A stretch of 36,334 nucleotides of DNA, taken from assembly GCA_025362705.1 (NCBI GenBank), contig JANYFH010000232.1, forward strand, positions 1 to 36,334. Reading direction: 5' to 3'. The notes under the pieces were generated by a model that did not search any database, was not told the DNA's origin, and saw only the letters and a list, made by a program, of their open reading frames with translations. Positions within the stretch are counted from its first letter, which is position 1; every line of letters starts with the position of its first letter. Positions 22,905 to 30,746 of the stretch are shown in pieces. Both the position numbers and the translations under genes were made by a program. The DNA is from Betaproteobacteria bacterium (GTDB lineage Bacteria; Pseudomonadota; Gammaproteobacteria; Burkholderiales; Usitatibacteraceae).

Positions 22905-25367
22905 CTAGGGAAAATTCTCCAGCCACGCACGCGCATCGTCCATCGCTTCCTGATAGGTGCGCGTGTGGCCGGTATCCTCAGCGGCGGCAAATTGCGCCGC
23001 TGCCAGCGCTGCCCGCGTTTGCACGATGCGCGGCGCGAGGAATGCTTCGTCGGCAGGGTCGCGGTGCAGGCCGGTCTGCATTGCCAGCGCCTCAGCCATT
23101 CCGTAGTACCGCGCCGCGTACTCCCATTGCTGGCGCAACGCGGCAAGACCTGCCGCAACTTCAAGCGCGCTTTGCCCAATCCGTTTTGAGCCGATCTCGT
23201 TGGCGATCACCAGCACTTCCAGCAATAGCGGTGAGGCGTGATCGGCTGCGCCGCGATCAATCGACACCATCGCGAGATTGAGCAGACCAATCGCAATGTT
23301 TTCGCGGTCCTGCACTTCCCTCGCAAGTGCCAGACTCTGTTCGTAAAGCGGTGCCGCCGCATCAAGCTGGCCCGCGACGCGGTGCAGTTGTGCGAATGCG
23401 TTGAGCGCAGCCGCAATTTCACGTTTGTTGCCGAGTGCCTGCGCCATATTGAGCGCCTCCTGCAAATGCGTGCGTGCGGCGGCCATATCACCCAGGCCGA
23501 GGCAGGCCATCCCCAGCGGCTGTAGCGCCACCGCCACGCGGCGCTGGTCGCCAATTGCGCGTGCGATGTCGATACTTTCTTCCAGGTACCCTTGCGCCTC
23601 GACGTAGCGGCCCATCAACACACCGATTTGTCCCGCGTCAAACAGGCAGCGGCATCGCGCGATGTTTCGCTCGCCAGCTTTGGGATGCGCGAGCGCCTCT
23701 ACAGTCATCTGCTGCCCGAGCCCCAAATAGCCGCGCGTAATCCAGTACGGCTTCAGCGCCCAAACCAGCCGCAATCCCGGCGCCGCACCTTCATCCATGC
23801 GCCCGGCCCAGGCGTGTGCGGCCAGCAGGTTCTCGCGTTCCAGATCGAGCCGTGCCAGCCATACGCCCTGTTCGGCGCCGGCGAGTGCTGGCCGCGCCTG
23901 TTCGGCAAGTGCGAGATAGAACTCGAGATGGCGTGTATGGGCATCATTTTCCTCACCCGATTCGTGCAGGCGTTCCTCTGCATATTGCCGCACCGTTTCC
24001 AGTAGCCGGTAGCGTTCGCCGTCGGCATCCATCATCAGCAGCGATTTTTCGACGAGTTGGATCAGGAGATCAAGAGCTGTAGAGCCATTTGCGTCGTCGC
24101 TGGCGCCCACGGCTTCGGCGGCATCCAGCGTCCAGCCACCGGCGAATACCGAAAGTTGCTGAAGCAGCGCGCGCTCGGGTTGCGAAAGAAAATCGAAGCT
24201 CCAGTCGATCGACGCGCGCAGGGTTTGCTGGCGCGGCATGCTGGTTTTATCGCCGCCGGTGAGTAAATTGAAACGGTCGCCCAGTCGTGCCGCAATCTGT
24301 TCCACGCTGATCGCATACACGCGCGCCGCCGCAAGTTCGATCGCCAGCGGAATACCATCGAGGCGGCGACAAATATCAGCGATTGCCGCTGCATTTTTTT
24401 GTGTGACTTGAAATGACGGTTGCGCTGCACTTGCGCGATCGATGAATAATCGCACGGCCTCGTTTTGTTTCAACGCCTCAAGCTGTGTGGCGCTGAGTGG
24501 TGAATCTGCGGTGTTTAGTGAATCCGGAACGGTGAGCGATGGCACCGGGTACGCGGTCTCGCCCATCACATGCAGGCGTTCGCGGCTGGACGCGAGCACC
24601 TGCACGGCGCGCCCCGATCGCAGGAGATTTTTGGCAAGTGCTGCCGACGCCTGCACCAGATGTTCGCAGTTATCGAGAATCAGCAACAGTTGACGATCCC
24701 TCACAAATTTTTCGAGCGCTTCGAGCACCGGATGACCGGCTTCTTCTTTCACACCCAGCACTGACGCCACCGCTTCTGGCACCAGCCGTTCATCGGCGAG
24801 CGAGGCGAGCTCCACCAGCCACACGCCATCCGGGTAGTCGTCCATCACGTCGGCTGCAACTTGTAGTGAGAGACGTGTTTTGCCGGTGCCGCCCATGCTG
24901 GTCAGGGTCACCAGCCGCGTGGTCGCGAGTAGCTCCTTAAGCTCGCCGATCTCGCGTTCGCGCCCGACGAAACTGTTGAGCTGCGCGGGCAGATTGTTTT
25001 TTCCTGGCGGCCTTGTCGATGCGCTCGCATCGCGAAGTTCGTCTTCGAGCTTGGGGGTGAAGCGATACCCGCGGCCGGCAACGGTGGCAAGCGCATTTGC
25101 GCCCAGCAATTTCCGCAGAGTGGACACCTGCACCTGAAGATTGTTTTCCTCGACGACCAGGCCGGGCCACACGAGCGCGAGCAATTCGTCTTTGCTCACC
25201 ACACGGTCGCGATGCTCGACGAGTGCGATCAGCAGATCGAAGGCGCGGGCACCGACGTTGGCGGGCAGGCCGTCGATCAATATCCGTCGTTCAGCCGGCC
25301 GGATTTCAACCTGACCGAAACGGTAGCACTGTGGCAAATGCACTCCATGGGTGAATGATTGAGGCAA
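22905..25367 (-). CDS. Winged-helix transcriptional regulator with STAND/NB-ARC-like ATPase and TPR domain
   Basis: 820 residues. Domain 1 (about 15-105) is an OmpR-type winged helix (CYRFGQVEIRPAERRILIDG, RAFDLLIALV, VEENNLQVQVSTLRKLLG, GRGYRF). Domain 2 (about 130-460) is a signal-transduction ATPase: FVGREREI, Walker A GGTGKT at 159-164, Walker B LLLILDNCEH with Asp232, and LAIELAAAR. Domain 3 (about 480-820) is a superhelix of TPR-like repeats rich in Ala and Leu (ALAREVQDRENIAIGLLNLA). In this protein class the repeats sense a ligand or partner and ATP-driven assembly turns on transcription. The start is unsure: TTG 25367 gives the listed length, and GTG 25343 or TTG 25337 are equally possible. 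It is divergent from the small-gene pair at 25507, its probable target. Confidence 0.9.
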   Translation of the reverse strand: MPQSFTHGVHLPQCYRFGQVEIRPAERRILIDGLPANVGARAFDLLIALVEHRDRVVSKDELLALVWPGLVVEENNLQVQVSTLRKLLGANALATVAGRGYRFTPKLEDELRDASASTRPPGKNNLPAQLNSFVGREREIGELKELLATTRLVTLTSMGGTGKTRLSLQVAADVMDDYPDGVWLVELASLADERLVPEAVASVLGVKEEAGHPVLEALEKFVRDRQLLLILDNCEHLVQASAALAKNLLRSGRAVQVLASSRERLHVMGETAYPVPSLTVPDSLNTADSPLSATQLEALKQNEAVRLFIDRASAAQPSFQVTQKNAAAIADICRRLDGIPLAIELAAARVYAISVEQIAARLGDRFNLLTGGDKTSMPRQQTLRASIDWSFDFLSQPERALLQQLSVFAGGWTLDAAEAVGASDDANGSTALDLLIQLVEKSLLMMDADGERYRLLETVRQYAEERLHESGEENDAHTRHLEFYLALAEQARPALAGAEQGVWLARLDLERENLLAAHAWAGRMDEGAAPGLRLVWALKPYWITRGYLGLGQQMTVEALAHPKAGERNIARCRCLFDAGQIGVLMGRYVEAQGYLEESIDIARAIGDQRRVAVALQPLGMACLGLGDMAAARTHLQEALNMAQALGNKREIAAALNAFAQLHRVAGQLDAAAPLYEQSLALAREVQDRENIAIGLLNLAMVSIDRGAADHASPLLLEVLVIANEIGSKRIGQSALEVAAGLAALRQQWEYAARYYGMAEALAMQTGLHRDPADEAFLAPRIVQTRAALAAAQFAAAEDTGHTRTYQEAMDDARAWLENFP

Positions 25368-25506
25368 CAGGCGAATTTTAGTGCAGTTTCAGAACTTTTA
25401 AGGACGGCTTAAGTACGCCAAAGCCGCATCAGGCGGACAGTGCATGCATCGACAGGTCAGCACCGGATGTCAACTTGCAAGAGCCGCAAATGAAGGAGTC
25501 ACATCC
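25368..25506. promoter_or_regulatory. Divergent regulatory gap between STAND regulator and small operon
   Basis: A 139-bp gap between divergent starts. It holds an imperfect palindrome around CTTAAG (GGACGGCTTAAGTACGCC near 25402-25419), which could be an operator. No clear -35/-10 pair was found. Confidence 0.35.
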
Positions 25507-25959
25507 ATGGTCACAACACAAGAAAACGATTGGCACCCGCAAGTGAATGGTGTGCCCTGGATGCAAAAGGCGCGGCCCGGCTTGCGTTCTGCCAGAAAAT
25601 TGCGATTCGCTGAATTGCCTCTGCCTGAATCATCTACATCACCCGATCAGATTACCTTGGAGAAAACCATGCCCACCGATGCACGCAAACAACGCCTGTT
25701 GCATGAGGCCCATGAGACGCAAAATGGCGGCAGTGCCAGTCTTGGAAAAGATGTCGAAATGATCATCGCGGCCGTTCTGGTGCTTGCGATTTATTGGGGC
25801 GCTGCCGCCTTCGCAGCGGGTTCGGCAATGTTTAAGCGGGGCGATGTCGTTCACCGCAACGAGATCACGCTGAAATACGAGAAGCCAATGGGCGGCTCGG
25901 TGCCTGTGGCGAATCCGCAGAATCGCGCCGCCAATGTCAAAGACAGTGGCGCACAGTGA
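25507..25959 (+). CDS. Small membrane protein of unknown function (two possible starts)
   Basis: ATG 25507 has AAGGAG at 25493-25498, eight bases upstream, and gives 150 residues. A second in-frame ATG at 25669 also has GGAG six bases upstream and would give 96 residues (MPTDARKQRLLHEAHETQNG). Both forms contain one transmembrane helix (MIIAAVLVLAIYWGAAAFAA) followed by a tail of about 45 residues with RNEITLKYEKPMGGSVPVAN. The first 54 residues (NDWHPQVNGVPWMQ) are hydrophilic and unlike any family I know. The gene is next to an orphan ClpB-like domain gene, with the last bases overlapping the region of its possible starts, and lies divergent from the STAND regulator. The function is unknown. 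Confidence 0.6.
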   Translation: MVTTQENDWHPQVNGVPWMQKARPGLRSARKLRFAELPLPESSTSPDQITLEKTMPTDARKQRLLHEAHETQNGGSASLGKDVEMIIAAVLVLAIYWGAAAFAAGSAMFKRGDVVHRNEITLKYEKPMGGSVPVANPQNRAANVKDSGAQ

Positions 25960-25991
25960 CGCAACGCGACGAAAACGAGGAGCAATCAGAC

Positions 25992-26372
25992 ATGGAAAAC
26001 CAGGCTCGCCGCGAGAACCCCGCCGCCATCAAGCGCACCGATAACGTGATCGGATTGTTTCCTGGTGTGGTTGAAAATCTCAGCCAGAAAAATACCAGCA
26101 TGAGCCTGACTGTCAGCGCGGCGAGGCTCGAGCTGGCCAGTTTCGAGGCGCGACTGGCATCGATGGGAATTGGTTTGCTTGTCAGCGACGAGGTGCTGAC
26201 AGAAATTACGAAGGCAGGGTTTGACCCGCAATTTGGCGCGCGACCGTTGCAGAAAACGATCGAACTGCAAATCGAGTTTCCGCTTTCGAAAGCGGTGCTG
26301 AAAGGCAAGTTTGTGGCGAAAGACACGATCAAGGTGCGGCTGGGGGATGGCGTGATTGTGTTTGAGAAGTGA
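25992..26372 (+). CDS. Orphan ClpB C-terminal (D2-small) domain protein
   Basis: 126 residues from ATG 25992, preceded by GAGGAG at 25977-25982; a GTG at 25956 overlapping the previous stop is a longer alternative. Residues about 45-126 match the very C-terminus of ClpB/Hsp104: LASMGIGLLVSDEVL, then KAGFDPQFGARPLQKTIELQ with the sensor-2 Arg in GAR, IEFPLSKAVLKGKF, KDTIKVRLGDG and VFEK at the end. The remaining parts of ClpB (N domain, both AAA modules, middle domain) are absent. The N-terminal 45 residues (RTDNVIGLFPGVVENLSQ) are not from ClpB. It may be a truncated clpB fragment turned into a gene, or a regulator that caps ClpB rings. It follows the membrane-protein gene in the same operon. 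Confidence 0.72.
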   Translation: MENQARRENPAAIKRTDNVIGLFPGVVENLSQKNTSMSLTVSAARLELASFEARLASMGIGLLVSDEVLTEITKAGFDPQFGARPLQKTIELQIEFPLSKAVLKGKFVAKDTIKVRLGDGVIVFEK

Positions 26373-26650
26373 GCAACACGAAAATTTAAACTCTAGCGCT
26401 GGCGAGGGTCGCAGGGCATTTTCCTTCGGCATCACGATCAGCGCCTCCATCGTTGCGCGAGGTGACCCTCTAGCCCTGATCGCAATCGCAGCGTTCAACA
26501 TATTTGGTTAGTCGATCACTGGCGCGCAAACGTCCGGTCGTTGTTCAAGCTGGAGCGTGCTCGAAGCACACACTAGTGGTGCAAACGGTTGCGGGACATG
26601 CTCAAATCAACGATAGGTGATTTCGCCTTGCCCCAGACCGTGGTCAGACC
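26373..26650 (+). other. Intergenic region with fragments of the short dispersed repeat
   Basis: CTAGCGCTGGCGAGGG at 26392-26407 and ATCACTGGCGCGCAAACGTCCGG at about 26514-26536 resemble the first module of the short repeat. A small hairpin GTGCT-CGA-AGCAC lies at 26557-26569. No gene is seen. Confidence 0.45.
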
Positions 26651-28051
26651 ATGACTGCTTTGTTCGATCCGCTGCTAACGAGTGCGTTGACGCTCGACGC
26701 GCTCTCTGCCGGTCTTGCCGGACATGATGGCATCGCCGCGCGCCAACACCTCCGGCTCACGCGGTCGCTTGATGCCGCAATGCGGGGCTCAACGTTTTAC
26801 CGTGAACATCTACGTGGTGTGATCCCGGGCGTTACACCGTTGCGTAATTTGCCGACCGTCACGCGGGGCGAGCTGATGGTACGATTCGACGATTGGGTGA
26901 CTGACCCGAAACTGAAGCTGGGTGACATTCGGCAATTTATTGCGAATCCGCGACGCATCGGTGAGGCTTACCTCGATAAGTACATGATCTGGGAAAGCTC
27001 CGGAACCTCGCACCAGCCGGGCGTATTTGTTCAGGACGCACACGCGATGGCGGTTTACGATGCGCTGGAGGCGGTACGACGCAGTACGCCGCGCCTGCTC
27101 CATCGCTGTTTCGATCCCATGTTTCAGACCGAGCGCGTCGCCTTTGTCGGTGCCATTGGCGGACATTTTGCGAGCGTCGCATCGATACTGCGCTTACGCC
27201 GAATCAATCCATGGATGAAGACATCCGTGCGTTGCTTTTCGATCATGCGAGCCACCGGTAGCCTGGTGAACGAACTCAACGCATTTGCGCCCACCGTGAT
27301 TGTGACTTACCCGACAGCCGCGCTCGTGTTGGCCGATAAAACCACGCGCAGATCGCTGAGAGTCACGCCGCAAGAAGTCTGGACCGGTGGCGAAAAATTG
27401 ACGGTCAGCGCGCGTCAGCGGATCGAACATGCGCTGGGGTGCACAGTGCGCGACAGCTATGGTTCATCGGAGTTTTTCGCGATGGGTTGGGAGTGCGCAC
27501 GCGGGCGAATGCACGCCAATACCGATTGGATGATTCTTGAGCCGATTGATGAACACGGACGTCCGGTGCCGGCGGGTCAGCGTTCCCATTCCACCCTGCT
27601 CACCAATCTCGCCAATCATGTGCAGCCACTGATTCGCTATGAACTTGGCGACCAACTGACCATGAGTCCCAAACGCTGTGAATGCGGTTCACCGCTGCCA
27701 GTGATCGAGGTCGAAGGCAGGACCGATGATTTGCTGGAGATGGCAGGTCGCGACGGGCAACCGGTGATACTGCTGCCGCTGGCGTTGACGACGGTACTCG
27801 AGGACGAAGCAGGCGTGTTCGATTTTCAGTTGCGTCAGCGTGGTCTTCACACGCTCGTACTGTTACTGAATATGCAAGGTCCACAGGCCGCAGACGCGGC
27901 GGCGCGTTGTCGTACGGCATTGAAACGATTCGCGGCGGCGCAAGGTGTGACACTTTGCCGCATCATGATCGAGCTGGGAAAGCCGGCTTCAGCGGGGCGC
28001 AGTGGAAAGGCGCAACGGGTGGTGGCGAGTAAGGTGCACGTGCGGCACTGA
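26651..28051 (+). CDS. PaaK-like AMP-forming ligase (phenylacetate-CoA ligase/F390-synthetase-like)
   Basis: 466 residues from ATG 26651. Recognisable acyl-adenylate features: the N-terminal LPTVTRGELMVRFDDWVTD, the phosphate loop ESSGTSHQPGVF, ALEAVRRS with FVGAIGGHFASVAS, adenylate motif YGSSEFFAMGWEC, LANHVQPLIRYELGDQLT (with the ATP-ribose Asp) and a cysteine pair CECGSPLP followed by EVEGRTDDLL. The Cys-x-Cys next to the ATP site is common in the PaaK/F390-synthetase-like group and may bind a metal. It would activate an unknown carboxylic acid. Unlike the ligase at 2115 it is not in a transporter operon and has no CoA-pathway neighbours. The C-terminus (SAGRSGKAQRVVA) has the region that would carry the catalytic Lys. 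It is a stand-alone gene. Confidence 0.85.
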   Translation: MTALFDPLLTSALTLDALSAGLAGHDGIAARQHLRLTRSLDAAMRGSTFYREHLRGVIPGVTPLRNLPTVTRGELMVRFDDWVTDPKLKLGDIRQFIANPRRIGEAYLDKYMIWESSGTSHQPGVFVQDAHAMAVYDALEAVRRSTPRLLHRCFDPMFQTERVAFVGAIGGHFASVASILRLRRINPWMKTSVRCFSIMRATGSLVNELNAFAPTVIVTYPTAALVLADKTTRRSLRVTPQEVWTGGEKLTVSARQRIEHALGCTVRDSYGSSEFFAMGWECARGRMHANTDWMILEPIDEHGRPVPAGQRSHSTLLTNLANHVQPLIRYELGDQLTMSPKRCECGSPLPVIEVEGRTDDLLEMAGRDGQPVILLPLALTTVLEDEAGVFDFQLRQRGLHTLVLLLNMQGPQAADAAARCRTALKRFAAAQGVTLCRIMIELGKPASAGRSGKAQRVVASKVHVRH

Positions 28052-28064
28052 CCGCTGGTAAAAA

Positions 28065-28145
28065 CTCTAGCACTGGCGCGGAGTTCATGGCACTTTTCTT
28101 CCGAAATCCTCGCCAAATGGCGACTTACGTATTGTTCTGCGGAAG
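28065..28145 (+). repeat. Short dispersed repeat copy after PaaK-like gene
   Basis: CTCTAGCACTGGCGCGGAG, a middle of about 30 bases, TCGCCAAATGGCGACTTACG, then TATTGTTCTGCGGAAGAAA. It lies between the convergent stops at 28051 and 28174. Confidence 0.65.
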
Positions 28146-28173
28146 AAATTGCAAAGAATTTGGTAGTGAGCAG

Positions 28174-29520
28174 CTACGCCACAAACGTTAATCGCGCCTC
28201 AGTACCGCCGCCTGCACGCGGTAGCAAATCAAACTTGGCGCTATGCATGCGCGCGATGCGCTCGACAATCGCGAGCCCAAGTCCGGCGCCGGATTCTCCG
28301 CTGCGCGCGTTATCCAGTCGCGTAAACGCTTTCTTGAGCCGCTCCACTTCGCTTACCGGAATTCCCGGGCCGCGATCAAAAACGCTCAGCACATAAGCGC
28401 CATCCGTTTCGCGACGCGTTTGAATCAGGATTTCGCCACCGCCATGTCGCGCTGCGTTGTTGATGAGATTGTCGATGGCGCGCTGCATCGCGACGGGACG
28501 CAACATCAGCGGCGGTAAGTCTGCAAGTTCGGTGGTTGCCGTGATTTGCATGCGAGCCGCGCGTTCGGCAGCGCCTTGCGCCAACTGCGTGAGATTCACG
28601 CGTTGCGGTGGCTCGCCTGATTCATCGCGCGCGAAGTCGAGAAACTGGTCGACCACCAGATTGATGTCGGTGATGTCTTTTTCCAGGGCACTGCGTGTGT
28701 CCTGGTCCGCGGGCAGCATTTCCACACCGAGCCTGAGGCGCGTGAGCGGCGTACGCAGATCGTGCGAGACACCGGCCAAAAAGGTGGCGCGCTCCTGATC
28801 AAGTCGCGTCAGGTCGGTGCGCATTTGATTGAATGCGGTTGCAACGGCACGCACTTCGCCGGGACCCATTTCAGTGACGGGTGGTGGTGTCTTGCCCTGG
28901 CCAAGTGCACGCGCCGCGCTTGCCAAGGCTTCTAGCGGCCGAATGACCCGCCACATCAAAAACACTGCGCCGACCAATGACAGAATTGCGCCAAGCACGC
29001 CCCAGCCAATCCAGGCGAGCGAGAAATCCGGTTCGATCACGCGGCTGCGAGGGAACACGACCCAATAGTAAGTTGAGCCTACCGGCAATTTGGTGATGAG
29101 TACCGGCGGCGGTGTGCCTTGCACGCCATCAGCGGAGGGCAAGACCCGGGGCGGGCGCTGGTAGACGAAGATGTCCGCCTCCGGCCCCAATTGTTCGTGC
29201 AGGCGTTCACGTACCGCGCGGGTGGCCGGCAAGTCTGGCGCTGGTTCGAGCTCCTCGGTAATGCGTTGCGGCGGAATGATACGAATGCCTTTTTCTTCGC
29301 GCAGTTTCACCAAAAATTCGCGATGCTGCGCAAGCGGAATGACCTCCAGCGCCGCGCGGATGGTTTTCAATTGACTGAGATAACCGACTGCGATGAGTTG
29401 AACGCGCGGCGATTGCGAGTAATACCGGAACAACAATACCGATGCCAACTGGCTCGCAAGCAAGGCCGATGCAATGACCAGCGCAGTGCGGGCCAGGAGG
29501 GATTTTGGTATCAGGGACAC
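28174..29520 (-). CDS. Sensor histidine kinase, EnvZ family
   Basis: 448 residues from a GTG at 29520. Domains: first membrane helix at about 10-31 (RTALVIASALLASQLASVLL), periplasmic domain to about 160, second membrane helix at about 167-190, HAMP at about 190-242, dimerisation domain with His253 in AGVSHDLRTPLTRLR, and ATPase domain with N box NLINNAARHG, G1 DRGPGIP and G2 GAGLGLAIVERI. It phosphorylates the response regulator encoded 49 bp upstream. The pair resembles EnvZ/OmpR, which senses osmolarity or envelope state and controls porins. The periplasmic part has the EnvZ-like KLREEKGIRIIPPQRITEEL. No porin gene is in the window. Confidence 0.92.
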   Translation of the reverse strand: MSLIPKSLLARTALVIASALLASQLASVLLFRYYSQSPRVQLIAVGYLSQLKTIRAALEVIPLAQHREFLVKLREEKGIRIIPPQRITEELEPAPDLPATRAVRERLHEQLGPEADIFVYQRPPRVLPSADGVQGTPPPVLITKLPVGSTYYWVVFPRSRVIEPDFSLAWIGWGVLGAILSLVGAVFLMWRVIRPLEALASAARALGQGKTPPPVTEMGPGEVRAVATAFNQMRTDLTRLDQERATFLAGVSHDLRTPLTRLRLGVEMLPADQDTRSALEKDITDINLVVDQFLDFARDESGEPPQRVNLTQLAQGAAERAARMQITATTELADLPPLMLRPVAMQRAIDNLINNAARHGGGEILIQTRRETDGAYVLSVFDRGPGIPVSEVERLKKAFTRLDNARSGESGAGLGLAIVERIARMHSAKFDLLPRAGGGTEARLTFVA

Positions 29521-29569
29521 AGGATTGCGGCGCTGGGTCTATCGGCAAGAGTGAATTAGTTCGTGCATC

Positions 29570-30331
29570 CTACGCGTGCTTCTGCCCATCCGGCACGAAC
29601 ACGTAACCCAGGCCCCAGACCGTTTGCACATAACGCGGATTGGATGGATCCTCACCAAGCAATTTGCGTAACCGGGAGACCTGTACATCGATGGCCCGGT
29701 CAAACGTATCGTGTTCACGCCCGCGCGCGAGTTCGGTGAGTTTGTCGCGTGACAGTGGTACTCGCGCGTGTTCGACCAGCACTTTCAGCAAACCAAATTC
29801 ACCCGTGGTCATGGGCAGTGATTTGTCATCGCGCAGCAGCGAACGTGTGCCCAGGTTCAGGCTGAACGGGCCAAACAGCACAACCGTATCGTTGTCAGCC
29901 GGTGCACCCGGTGTCGGTAGCGGCACCTGCCGGCGCAGAACTGCGTTGATGCGGGCGACCAATTCACGCGGATTGAATGGTTTGGACAAATAATCGTCGG
30001 CACCGATTTCAAGGCCGACAATGCGATCAATGTCATCCCCTTTGGCGGTCAGCATGATGATCGGAATATTTGCCTCCGCTGCGCTGGAAGCACGCAGACG
30101 GCGACAAATGGCGAATCCATCCTCGTTCGGCAACATGACATCGAGCACCACCAGATCGTAGCGGCTGCGCGTGAATGCGCGATCGAGTGCCACGCCATCG
30201 GGCACGGTGTCGGCGGCGAAACCCTGCTCGGTCAGATAGCGTTTTAACAAGTCGCGCAGACGCAAGTCGTCGTCGACAACAAGAATACGATGGCGGGGGA
30301 GGGGATGCGGGTGAGGGTTGGCGTTGTTCAT
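29570..30331 (-). CDS. ompR: OmpR-family response regulator
   Basis: 253 residues. The receiver domain spans about 14-130: acidic residues Asp20-Asp21-Asp22, phospho-acceptor Asp64 in YDLVVLDVMLPNEDG, switch region MLTAKGDD, and Lys in YLSKPFNPRELVAR. After a linker of about 20 residues the winged-helix domain (about 155-250) includes LTELARGREHDTFDRAIDVQ, VSRLRKLLGED and RYVQTVWGLGYVF. The start is ATG 30331; there is no other start before the motif RILVVDDD. It precedes the EnvZ-like kinase, so they are co-transcribed. The ribosome region is odd: the 5' leader just before the ATG is the end of a MITE-like element (30334-30497), offering only a weak AGAG-like match. Confidence 0.93.
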   Translation of the reverse strand: MNNANPHPHPLPRHRILVVDDDLRLRDLLKRYLTEQGFAADTVPDGVALDRAFTRSRYDLVVLDVMLPNEDGFAICRRLRASSAAEANIPIIMLTAKGDDIDRIVGLEIGADDYLSKPFNPRELVARINAVLRRQVPLPTPGAPADNDTVVLFGPFSLNLGTRSLLRDDKSLPMTTGEFGLLKVLVEHARVPLSRDKLTELARGREHDTFDRAIDVQVSRLRKLLGEDPSNPRYVQTVWGLGYVFVPDGQKHA

Positions 30332-30333
30332 AG

Positions 30334-30497
30334 GGAAGCTCTGATTGAGTCGCTTTCGAAGAGATTGTGTTGAGATTGGGGCATATGCAAGGCGTGCGAC
30401 GAAGGTGCGTTGCTTAAGCTACCGCACGAGGAGCGCAACACAGCAGATGCCCCAATATCGACGCAAGATTTTCGGAATGGACTTGATCAGAGGTTCC
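30334..30497 (-). mobile_element. MITE-like palindromic element, copy 2 (inverted relative to copy 1)
   Basis: 164 bp, from GGAAGCTCTGATTGAGTCG to the end CTTGATCAGAGGTTCC, with the same long imperfect terminal inverted repeats as copy 1 and about eight mismatches over 163 aligned bases. The internal AGGCCGCAGGCC block of copy 1 is missing. ATA occurs on both outer sides (within CATAG and CCATA), a weak hint of target duplication. The ompR start codon is two bases away. The element therefore separates ompR from its older upstream region. Confidence 0.82.
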
Positions 30498-30746
30498 ATA
30501 AGCGCATATTAGTGGTCTCGTGGGTAGCCTGCAGGGTAAACGACAATCCAGTTGTAAGTAAATGTTAGCAAAGACCGGGACAAGCAGCGACGGGAGTGAG
30601 TGTCGTTACATGCAGTTACCAAGCGCATGCAACTGAATGGGACTTTCGACGTTCTATTGGTTAACCTGTGAATGTGTATTCGCATTCGCTGTTGAGCGCA
30701 TCCGCTACAGGTTTTTCGATAGCATCAATTTACATTGGAGAACACC
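30498..30746. other. Gap between MITE copy 2 and the EF-hand gene
   Basis: No gene seen. It is the only space for a promoter of ompR/envZ (reading left) outside the repeat and for the EF-hand gene (reading right). No convincing -35/-10 pair was picked out by eye. Confidence 0.4.

Noticed and set aside
25956-25991. GTG 25956 as start of the orphan ClpB-domain gene
   Set aside because: It overlaps the previous stop but lacks the ribosome site that ATG 25992 has (GAGGAG at 9 bases); kept only as an alternative.
11975-30497. CRISPR interpretation of the repeats
   Set aside because: Copies are single, far apart and self-palindromic, with no regular spacers and no cas genes.
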